Assembly (NCBI RefSeq): GCF_020520425.1
Contig: NC_079491.1
Location: forward strand, 46,118,027-46,182,026
Direction: 5' to 3'
DNA: 64,000 bases
From: Spinacia oleracea
Taxonomy: Eukaryota > Streptophyta > Magnoliopsida > Caryophyllales > Amaranthaceae
The first letter of the stretch is position 1. Each line of letters begins with the position of its first letter. The notes under the pieces are model-generated. The model ran no database searches. It saw nothing but the letters and a program-made list of their open reading frames with translations, and was not told where the DNA came from. Of the stretch, positions 23,626 to 33,943 are shown piece by piece. The position numbers and the translations under genes are program-made.

Positions 23626-24662
23626 TGTAGGGAAATACAGTTAAACATAATAACATGTGCGGAAACAATCCCCAAAGCCAGGAAACATGTATAAAGCACA
23701 GATTAAGCAAACTTACATTCGAAGCGTGTTTTCCACAATAATCTGTCAACGAACACGAACATAGAACTCCACTTGTTGTTCCTCTACTTGGTTCACCAAC
23801 ACGACCAGATCCGTCTTGATTATCGTAGCTTAGACAATCGATCAAGATATTTTGCTTTTGGAAAGAACTCACTTTGGAGGCACAGAGAGAATTACGGTTC
23901 TCTGTGTCTAGGGTTTGAGTAGTATGAATTGTGTGTTGGAAAAATACAATTGACCTATTGTATTAATGATGTAACCGGCCAAGACTAAAGAGCCTTGACC
24001 GGCCACATCACGCAAGCACACGGCCCAAACAGCCCGCGCCCAGCGACACACTGCAGGCCGAAGCCCACAGCGCGCGCCCCGAGCAGCTGGGTCGTGGGCC
24101 TGCTCGCTCGTCGCTGCGTTGCTTGCGCTGTTGCGTGCTCGCGCCCAATGGGCTGGCCTTGCTCGCCTTTGCTCGCGAGCTTGCTGGCTCGTTGGGCCTT
24201 GCACGCTTACGTGCTTGGCTCAACGGGCCAGCAACTCCGATGCCCTTCGTATTCGCGATTTAATATATTTCCGATATATTATTTATCGTTTCGTATACGA
24301 CGAATCACCGTCGTACGATACGATTTATTCGTGTCGCCCAGCTTACGAATATTCGCGATACGATATACGATTCCGATGCAAGGTTGTATCGTATAATACG
24401 TTTCCAACTTAATTCCCGAAAAGCTATTAAATGAATTTCCGATTCATTTAATCCGGTGATCTGTTACGTGTCATTGGTGTGACCTTGTAGGTTCAGTCAA
24501 GAGTAAGCTGTGAGTTCAATATCCATTAGAACTCACTCATCGGAAGCATTGCTCCAGCTAGCTGTTTCGATCACTTGATCTCACTGAATTAATTGTTCGT
24601 AATTAATCTGAACCTTTGGTATTAGACTTAATGCACCTTGGGTGAAAGACATATTTCCTTCA
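23626..24662 (-). repeat. 3' LTR of Copia B
   Basis: On the minus strand it runs TGAAGGAAATATGTC ... CCCTACA, about 1037 bp. It is next to the complement of a purine tract, GACAAGTGGGAGAT, at 24663-24676. It contains a GC-rich block (24000-24240) and a palindrome-dense AT/CG stretch (24240-24400). Confidence 0.88.
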
Positions 24663-24676
24663 ATCTCCCACTTGTC

Positions 24677-25479
24677 ATTCAGACAAGTGTGCATCCACAT
24701 TCCTTTGTCACTTAGTGTTACTTACTGAACATAAGGTAAGATCCAAGCCATCCTTATTAGGTCCAGAAGTGTTTCTCGGATTACAGATCTCAACTGTTAA
24801 ACTTTTGCAGAAGGTTAAGCCTTAACCATTCTGAGCACGGCCATGCATTTTACAGTATCTAACTCTCAGAGAGGTCTTGTTACACAACAACACCATATCC
24901 TATCAAAGATAGGAGGACAATCCATTCTTGCAATCTATGAACACTCACTTTGATTCATAGTACGCCCAATAACTGCTTTTATATCCTCCTTTTACGGTGC
25001 GACGTTTAGCTAGCATCAAAGCGAACTAATTCTCAAACGAGCAGACATAATCTCTCATGTTCTGAGGAACGGTTTCTAATCACCATTAATGAGAACTACC
25101 TATGACATGACTTTAATCTCTTAAATTGTTCTCATGGTCAATCCGATACAAGATCCAATAAGTATTTATGCAAAAGATTCTGACATCCAGTCACTCTAGT
25201 TCAAGAAACAGAACTAAGTAATCTTCTTGCAATCTAATCTTCATTAGTCATTGGTCGTCCACCTTTCAATGACCTGGATTAGGGATCCTTTGTGACTTCA
25301 ATATTCAAGTTCACTTATGGGTGTTTCTTTGTCGAAGAATCCATCTTGACATCCCATTTGAATGATTTGAATCACATGGACTTATCATTTAATACTAAAC
25401 CAAGATTAAATGATCTATGAAATATGAAATATGATTTCATAAATGATAAATGTTTAAACCAAATGCTTACCAATTTGTG
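24677..25479 (-). other. 3' untranslated region of Copia B
   Basis: Reverse complement of the same region in Copia C (about 45130-45860), sharing the block around AATGCATGGCCGTG and the purine tract context. No reading frame. Confidence 0.7.
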
Positions 25480-28400
25480 GGCCTCTAACCCAAAATCAAG
25501 CATTTAATGTCTTACAGATATAGGCCTTTCACCCAATACTTAAAACATTCATGGAACTCAAACTTGATTCCATATCTGCATATGAATGTTGTGTATCATT
25601 CAATGCAGAGGTTTAGTTTATCATACTTTGCTATCCTTAGCATCTTTTCTATCGAAAGCCCTTCGATGTAAGATGAAAGGATCTTTGAATATGTTTCTAG
25701 AATGACCTAGCCTTTCGTTGCTGTTTAGAATGATAATCATATCTAAAATAGAAAATCATCTAGGTAGTAGACTTGTGATCAACCTGAGTTCATTGAAGAA
25801 CTCCCACTAAAAATAATTCCCTTTTATTCCTTCTTAGGCAACAATGAATTCATTTCAATTATGTAGAGCTTCAAATGATGCTTCCCTTTTGGAATGCTCC
25901 AACCAGTTCACATAGATGTGGGAGATACATCTTTCAACTGAGAACTTGGAAACTAATCATTGATTCAGTTTCCCATGCATCACATATGGTTTAGAACCTA
26001 TGTATCCACCTTTTAATCACGACGCCTAATTGCCCGTGTATGTTTGTGGTTTGCCTAACAACAAGATTCAACTTTTGCTTAGGCAAATGCATGTAGCATC
26101 AAAACTTTAGTTATCTTCACTTCCTCTTATCAAGTGCTCATCCTACATCTCCAAATGTATTGGATGTTCTTGATACTGTTCCAATGATCTTTGGTCCAGA
26201 TCAATAGAGATTGGTATAAACTCGTCACGATCCAATGTTCACGAGTTATCTTGGCGATCTATATATCACATTATACATGATTGATTTGTAATGCAAAAAC
26301 CATTCGCATTTTTAAATCCATCCATGTAACTTTTAGCTTTATTCTGTTTAAAGAGACACTTAATCTTGCTAAAAGCTTGGCATTGCCATGTGATATAAGG
26401 TGAAGGCACCTCATCAAGGTTCTTCGTGCTTAACTTTAGTGATAACAGCCTAGCTTTATACCTAGTTAAAGCATTTATAACTTAGACTTACTCATATGGG
26501 TTGAGAGTCTCTTTTTAGTCTCTCCATTGTGTTTGATTTAGTAATCACTTTTACAAAATCCAAACAACGCTTTAGATCCTATCCAATAGATCTTTTACCC
26601 AGTATGTTCTAAGTTTCGCCATGGTTCTAATATTGACAAATACTTTCAAATCTAACCATTTGAATGTCATTTTTCAATAGAGAGATATGTATCTCATATA
26701 TAGAACCAATAAACTTGACCTAGTTCCCACTAAACTCCTCATCTACAAGATGATCCATATTTTCATAAAGCTATGATTGCTCAATAGCCTTTTAGACAAA
26801 TATGGTCCAATTCCCACTTGTACGCTTTAATCTACGAATAGATTCCTTAAGCTTGCTCTTATATCTAGCATCCAAAACTTTTACATTGTGTGATGTACAC
26901 AATTCCTTTCTACAAGTCCAATTGAGTAAGGTGTTTCGTTTTCAAATTGCCATATTGCCATATGCAATGATTGCTAGATTTATCCAAAATAGTTCAAGCA
27001 TTCCGACTTGGTGAAAAAGATTTCAACATTATCAACGCCGTGAAGTTGTTTACAATCTTTAACCACCAATCTAGCTTCTCTTTTGTATGTGTATACAATA
27101 TCATCTTTGTATGTTTTGAAAACATGTTTGCAACCAATGGGAGTAAACCCTTTATGCAAATCAACGTTGTATGTTTAGAAAACATGTTTGCAACCAATGG
27201 GAGTGAATCCTTTATGCAAATCAACGTTCTATGTTTAGAAAACATGTTTGCAACTAATGGGAGTGAACCCTTTATGCAAATCAACGTTCTATGTTTAGAA
27301 AACATGTTTGCAACTAATGGGAGTGAACCCTTTATGCAAATCAACCAAATCATAGATTTGATTCTTTAAGATGAAGGTACTTTGGATGAAATGGCCTCAA
27401 ACCATTTTGTATGGCCTCGAACAATACTTATGTTTCTGATGGCCTCAAACCATACTTGGGAATTTTTAATTCGTCTTAGCTAACCTGTAAGTCGTATGTT
27501 TTTGAAGCACTTTCCAAAGTCTTCATAGTTTTCATTCCTCAAGATATCTATGTATCTATCTTGGTTGAATTCTATTCCTTATACGATTTACCTAGGTATT
27601 GAACATCAAACGTTAGTGTCTATAAAGACATTAATCAAGTCCTTTGAGTATTAGGATTCTCTTGAAGCACTTCTAAAGTCTTCCTGAAGCTCTTCCAAAG
27701 GCTTCTAAGTACGGAGCTTTTCCAAAGACTCCTAAGTATCCTACATTTGTTTGTTGCTTGACTCGAAGTCCATTCGAGGTCAATTATCTCCCACTTGCCT
27801 TTTTGGAAATATGATGGTTTCCTAAAAGACATTATCTTAAGCAACAACCATATGGTCTCAGATTTGTGGTAGAATCAATACCTTTTGTTTCTATGAGTCG
27901 CTCATAAAGAAACATATATTTATCCTTGAGTTTGTTTGATGAAACACTAACTCCCACTGGGTTCGACAACCCTAGATATATATGTACTGAAAAGATGTAC
28001 TGAACCGAAGTTCAATCCTTATGACATCTTATCCTTAGCTTTGACAACTTTGTTTAGTGTGATAGTCACTTGAGAGTATCATTTAGAAACTATATAGGAA
28101 AATAGTCGTGATTATCGTTAATCGAAATAGACTCAGATTTCTCCATTTGGACATACCATATTCTTATGGAGCTTCGATTGTTATAATTCCATATAAACAA
28201 TCTAGATAATCTTTCTTGGCTCATGCAAACATCACCTTGACCCAGCCTAGATGTTCCAAAATTCTTGCCAAGTTGATTTTATACCCTTTTGTAAATTGCA
28301 TTGAAGCATTTCACACATTTCACTTTGAGTAAATATAGCCATATTTTCTCAAATTCTTGTGAAATAGGTAAGTCATAAAATCCATCTTTGGCCCATGAAC

Positions 28401-29582
28401 TTCATTGTCTAGAAACTTCTAACAATAGTCCATTTCAAAATCATGTTCAACAAGCAAGACCCACGTGTCTTAAATTAACCAACTTTCAGAAATCCATGCC
28501 ATGGAATCTTAGAATGTTGACTTGTTGATATGGTCGTATGACATGGCCAAAGATATGTGGAACACAAATCAAAATGTTTGATTTGAACCTTCTGAAGTTT
28601 TAGTGTGAAGAGATTCGTTTGTTTATTAATCAATCATATGACTCAACCCTTAAATGACCATTTCATTCAAATAAACACTTAACGAATGTTTTTGTTTACT
28701 TTGAATGTGAGTCTTTGCGTTGTCCAAACAGAAATTGATTATGATGATTAATGGAACATAATACCATTAAGTTCCAGCCTTTAGAAGGACTTTAAAACAA
28801 ACATGATGACCGTACAATTAATGTAGCACAACTTTGCTTCATTTCCCACTTGTAGGTCAATAACCAGACTTAGCTCCCGGAATTTGAGTTCTTAACAAGA
28901 GTTTAGAACCTCAAGCGGTAATCTAATACCATAGGAGTTTATTTGCTAAGTCGTTTCTCTTTAACACAAACTTTTAGGTAGAAATTGAATATTGAATTCA
29001 TTTCTTTTGTTCCCTTTTCCTATCCTTTCTAGCACGTTTTCTTATAGTCCTAAAGATTTTACTCTTTGCTTGATCTTCTTACTTTGTTATGCGTACAAAG
29101 TCCCTTTCTTTTATTCACTTTGAATGACCGCATCGAATGAGTCTAGTTCATTATCGAATCAAAAGAAAATTGGTTGTTAACCATTGGTTATACATGAGTC
29201 TTTAACTCAATACTTCATTATTTCAAAACTACCCAGTATTCTGAATATATGAGGTCCAATTGGTCTACCATTCAAATTTTAGTTTGAAAACAACCATGAA
29301 GATCAATATAAGAAAATAGCATTCAAGATACGCTCTCACTCTCCTTTTCTTTGAGAATCGCTCTCAAAAATAGTTACCAATCGATCGAGGAAATATTGCA
29401 GTTCTATTGTCCGAACGCAATAAGGTTGAAGATTGACTATTCTACAAAATGAACTAGCAAAGAAAACATTTATCATACCTTAATAACTTGAAATAAAAGC
29501 ATTCATGCAATCATAAAAGCTATTAAACATTTCATTCATGCAAAAAATAAAACATGGTCCGAAATGAATGAAACGATTCCAG
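25480..29582 (-). pseudogene. Heavily decayed Copia B pol
   Basis: No long frame survives, but Copia RT landmarks are readable in the right order on the minus strand. The equivalent of QPERYLGIL is near 27540-27570 (NQDRYIDIL). VDLxxGFTPIGCK is at 27118-27345 (present four times). KLKKSIYGLKQASRSW is near 26812-26858 (reads KLKESIRRLKRTSGNW). The RNase H part (25480-26600) and the gag/integrase side (27700-29582) are too decayed for me to place individual motifs. Confidence 0.65.
27109..27345 (-). repeat. 60-bp tandem repeat inside Copia B RT
   Basis: Four near-identical 60-bp units, each holding the complement of GTTGATTTGCATAAAGGG and CCCATTGGTTGCAAAC, i.e. the RT segment VDLHKGFTPIGCK. 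Differences between units are few. The period is a multiple of three, so the amplification would have kept the pol frame. Confidence 0.88.
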
Positions 29583-31016
29583 TGAAGGAAATAATGCCCT
29601 TGGTCCAAGTATGCATTCTATGTTAAGTCTAATAAATGCGGTTCAGTATTAATTAACAAGTTAATAATTCAGTGAGATCAAGTGAGCTGAATGCCTAGCT
29701 AGAGGCCGCTTCAGTTCAAGTGGAATTAATGATATTAATCCACAGCTTACTCTTGACTGAACCCGTAGGGTCACACAAATAGTACGTAAACGGATCAAGT
29801 ATTTAATTGCATTAAATACTCCATCTATGAATATTCGGAATCGACGGATCTTGGTTTCAGTGGGAGCTGAGATCGTCACAGGCAAGAAATGAATACTCCG
29901 GAAACGATGATATTACCGGAAACGGAAATATGGATCGTATCGGAAATATAAATATTATCCAAGTCGTAGATGTTGCCGGAAACGGAAACATGGTACGTAT
30001 CGGAAAATATTATCGGAAATGGAAATATTGCCAGAATCGGAAATATTGCCGGAAACGGAAATATTGTCAGAATCGGAAATATTATCGGAATCGGAAAATA
30101 ATTCCGGAAACGGAAATATTAAATATTTGTTCGAAACAGAAATTAATTCCGGAATCGGAAATATTAAATATTGTTCGTATCGGAAATGAATTCCGGAATC
30201 GGAAATTTAATCGGAAGCGTATCGTACGAATAAGCATCGGACGAGGCCTGCCGGACGAGGGCCCAGCACGAAGCCAGGCCATCGCCCAGCAAGCCAAGCG
30301 CGCCACACGAACAGCCAAGGGCACGCCAGGCCCAGCGCAAGGCCAGGCCCAGCAGGCCGTGGCAGCGCGCACAGCGCGCGCAGCGCGCACAGGAGCTACG
30401 TGGGCTTGTAGCTCGCGTAGGCCTCGCTGCGTGGGCTGCTCGCACGCACGCGCATGGGCGGCCCATCGTGGCTGCCGTGTGTGTGTGCGTAAGTGTTTGT
30501 GTTCATGCACGATTCCTAAAACGTGCAGAGTTCGGTTAATGATTAAATTCCTAATTCTATTTGATAAATTAATTAATTAATTAGAGTTTTGTAGGATTCT
30601 AGGTTTAATTAATTTGTATCTGAATAGGATTCCAATTCCCTTTCCATACCCCTATAAATATGTGGCTTGGGCTCACAATTTATAACGAGTTTTCAAAGTA
30701 TTCAAAGTGAGTTTTTGAGAGAAAAATTCAGTCACACATCTTGCTCAAAAGTGCCGAAAATTCTAGTACCTTAAGGGCGATTCTAGTTGGTCAATCTTAA
30801 GGCGGATCCGGACGTGCTGTGGACTATCTACGGAGGGACGACACTTGGAGTCCTAAAGACTTGTTCTTGTTCGGTTCGGGCGCAGCTAGGGAGGGCACGC
30901 AACAAAGAGTATGCATCTAAATTATGCTATATGATTATGTGTAAATAATATGTAATCCTGGGTTAATGGTTGTTTCCGCATGATTTATGTAATATCATAT
31001 GTATCATAACCTAACA
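29583..31016 (+). repeat. 5' LTR of Copia A
   Basis: TGAAGGAAAT ... CCTAACA, 1434 bp. U3 carries a long run of GGAAAT/CGGAAA-type short repeats (29896-30215) and a GC-rich block (30220-30490). TATA box TATAAATA at 30653-30660. A plus-strand frame covering 29930-30580 is produced by the short repeats and is not a gene. Confidence 0.93.
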
Positions 31017-31017
31017 G

Positions 31018-31031
31018 TGGTATCACGAGCC
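31018..31031 (+). promoter_or_regulatory. Primer-binding site of Copia A
   Basis: TGGTATCACGAGCC, one base after the LTR. It matches the initiator tRNA-Met site except for one additional C after TGGTATCA, as in A3; Copia B has T at the same place. Confidence 0.78.
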
Positions 31032-32039
31032 CCTTATTATTTTCATAATCTAATTTGCATAACATGGTTAAATATTACAAATTTGCAAGAATTAAAAGGG
31101 GTGATTAATTTTCGTGATTGTTAATTAATTGCAAATTGCGTTTATTTAATTATACGTACGCAGTTTTTCGGCAGTTTCTTCGTTACTCATCCAAATCGAG
31201 TGATTTTTGTGTCAATTCCGCATGTAAAAGGCATTCTAAAATTTTGACAAAAATAATTTTTTTCTGCCGAACCCAGAATTCTCAAATTCGAAGCCTAACT
31301 ATGACTTTTCGAAGGTTTTAGTTTTTCGAATGCAAAATTTCGTAAATTTAAGATGTTAAATTAAATATTTGCGATTCTTGTTGATAAATCTTGAATTTTT
31401 GATTGACCTACTGTATATGTTTAACAAGTTTGAATGCCTAGCCTTGTTAATTATGCAATCTAATTTGTAATTATGATTAATTTGTTGAAAATTAGAATAA
31501 TTTAGAATTAATTTGATTTTCATAATTAATTATAATTTAATTAGAAACCTATGATTAAAAACCACCATAAAAATTTATCATAAATTTACAATTTTTATGA
31601 CCTAGGCTTGAATCCATGATAATCGGAAATCAATTGAATAATAAATTTTCGATTTTTCGCCCTAAAATTATGAAATTAATATTATTTATTAATTTGTCAT
31701 TAATTTTAAATATAAATTTTAAATTTTTATGCGATTCGTTCATAAAACTTGCACGCACAAAGCAATGGACGCTTCGTGTTACCCTTAAGGGGTGTTGTAT
31801 AGTGCGGGCATGCGACGACGAGCAAGGGAGCTCGTCGCCCGTGCGGCACGAATGCAATGAGCAAGGGCGTAGTGCACGAGCACAAGGCAGCAGCCCTGCC
31901 TTGTGTCGTGTGCCACGAGCAATGATCAAATGGGCATGGGCGAAACGCAAGCCAAGGCAGTCGCGTGTGGGCAGCAAGCGAGCTGCGCCACAACGCGCGC
32001 TGCCTCGCGCAAGAGCGCGCAGCCTCGCGCGCAGCGAGC

Positions 32040-32335
32040 GCAAGCTCGCGTGCCACGAGCGCTGCGCCCAGCGTTGCTCGCGCGCACAGCGAGCGATGGC
32101 TCGCGCGCAGAGCGAGCGATGTCGCGCGCCCAGCGAGCGATGTCGCGCGCACAGCGAGCGATGTCGCGCACACAGCGAGCGATGTCGCGCGCACAGCGAG
32201 CGATGTCGCGCGCCCAGCGAGCGATGTCGCGCGCCCAGCGAGCGATGTCGCGCGCACAGCGAGCGATGTCGCGCGCCCAGCGAGCGATGTCGCGCGCCTA
32301 GCGAGCGATGGCTCGCGCGCACAGCGAGCGCTGGC
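32040..32335. repeat. 21-bp GC-rich minisatellite in Copia A leader
   Basis: About eleven units with the core AGCGAGCGATGTCGCGCGC, varying mainly at CC/AC before the core. The homologous place in Copia A3 has about four. Confidence 0.9.
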
Positions 32336-33067
32336 GAGCGCGCACTGCGAGCGATGGCTCGCGTGCGACGAGCGCTGGCGCGCGCGCAGCGAGCACCACA
32401 GCGTGCGATGGCTTGCGATTGGTAGAGCAGCAGCTATGGGACGAGCGCATGGGCTGCGCGCATATGGCCAGCAATGGCTGTATGCGTGCGGCCCATGGGC
32501 GTGCAATGCGTAGGGTGTTTGCGTTACGATTAGATCGTTTTGAATGTTTAATTTGAAATTTTCAGTTTAAAATTAATAATTTAAATTATTTTCTAGGATT
32601 TTAATTTTGAATATTGTAATTATAATAAATTTTATTTATTCTAATTATTTTACTAAAATTAAAATCATGAATTAATTTAAATACGACTGAAATTGAATTA
32701 AACTTTTGGATTCAATTATAAATTTATATGAGCTTTAAATTTTAATTAAATTTGTATGTTTCCGGTTAGACTTGAAATACATTTTTATGTTTAAAATTAG
32801 TAAAGCATATGAATTTATTGGTTTAAGTGGGAGCCCTTTTAGTCATAAAACTCTTGATTAGGTCTACAAATCCTTAAGGTTAAAACAACTTGATTAGAAT
32901 TAATAAGGACTGAATAATTGGTAGATTATTGGTGCCCTTGATTAATTGCTGCAAATATTTACGTGATGCATAATGTGTTTTACTAACCAGCTATGTGGGC
33001 CATTCATGATAATGAATGGGTGAATGGTATATATTGTATATGTACTGTTTTGCAGGTTATGAAGTGA

Positions 33068-33293
33068 CTAGTATGGCCCAAATAGGATAGAAAATATGGT
33101 CTGCGTACCATTAATTTGAATGTAATTGGTCTAAGGTACCAAAGTTATTTTTCAATTCAAATATGGTATGCGAACCATCAAATAGTTGTAATTAGTTATA
33201 GCTTATCCTATTTGAAGAAAATGGTGCCTCCCACGGAGATTTTCAAGACGGACTTTGAAGTCAAAGCTTCAAGATGAAGTCGGGCCATACTAG
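33068..33293 (+). ncRNA. Structured leader segment of Copia A
   Basis: CTAGTATGGCCC (33068-33079) pairs with GGGCCATACTAG (33282-33293). Between them are ATGGT-CTGCGT-ACCAT (33096-33111), TTGGT-n7-ACCAA (33126-33142) and ATGGT-ATGCGA-ACCAT (33163-33178), and a GACTT-TG-AAGTC hairpin near the right arm. The stems of the three hairpins differ by paired changes. It lies 650 bases before the gag ATG. A packaging or dimerisation role is inference. Confidence 0.55.
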
Positions 33294-33943
33294 ATCACAT
33301 TTATCTTATGCATGTTTTAAGTTATTTATTGCTTTTAAATATGTCTTAAAATGCATGAGATCAAAAGCTTGATTATGTTGCATGATTAAGGATTTTAGTT
33401 CACTTAAAATCTAACCAACATAGTAAGAGCCTTAAGTTCCAAACTTAAAAATTGAGTTAAAAGGTGCCATGCCAAAATATACACTTGCTTGGATATCCTT
33501 TACATCAATCTAGTAATAGTTTTCGCTCAGCGAGGTGTTACTTATTGGTCCTAAAGGGGCAAGGTACACAAATAATTGTGAGTACATGTTAGTTTTGGTG
33601 AAACTCAACGATATAAGTAAGGAGTCCTTTTATGTCGTGGCAAAATCGATAGGTTTACCTAATAAGTTCTTAGACGTACCTATCAACCAAGAATAGTTTC
33701 TAGACTATTAGCAAAAGGCTTTTGCTTACCTAAGATGTTCTAGGATTAAGTCGACAAACTGTGCTTAGTTCTTCAATGATTTTAGGATCTTGGAATCATT
33801 TTATTCACACCTGCCGGAACACATAACTTGAATAAAATGCTTAATAAACATTGAATTATGCATGTATGCTAGAATTTAAGTTTATTAAGAGAAACTGTGA
33901 ATGGTTATTTATTTGTTTATTCTTTTCAATTGTAGTTTTTAAT

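Larger units (their letters stand above)
31032..33943 (+). other. Leader of Copia A
   Basis: A 2.9-kb untranslated region, AT-rich except for the 21-bp minisatellite (32040-32335) and its GC-rich surroundings (31780-32520). A conserved folded segment is at 33068-33293. Several long frames cross the GC-rich part on both strands but have no conserved content and are not shared intact with A3. A T-rich stretch ending AATTGTAG just before the gag ATG looks like a splice acceptor. Confidence 0.8.

Noticed and set aside
29930..30580. 216-residue frame starting MDRIGNINIIQ in the Copia A LTR (also at 39115 and antisense elsewhere)
   Set aside because: It lies wholly within the LTR and is created by GGAAAT-type repeats. 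It repeats only because LTRs repeat.
31616..32425. 269-residue frame rich in SERCRA-type repeats (and antisense partners, also 1225-2009)
   Set aside because: It arises from the 21-bp GC-rich minisatellite in the Copia leader. Frames exist on both strands, begin in AT-rich leader sequence, and unit number differs between copies.
33851..33943. Upstream ATG 31 codons before the gag start
   Set aside because: The extra residues are hydrophobic leader-derived sequence. The MANNNSFN start fits a Copia gag N-terminus, and the stretch before it looks like untranslated leader.
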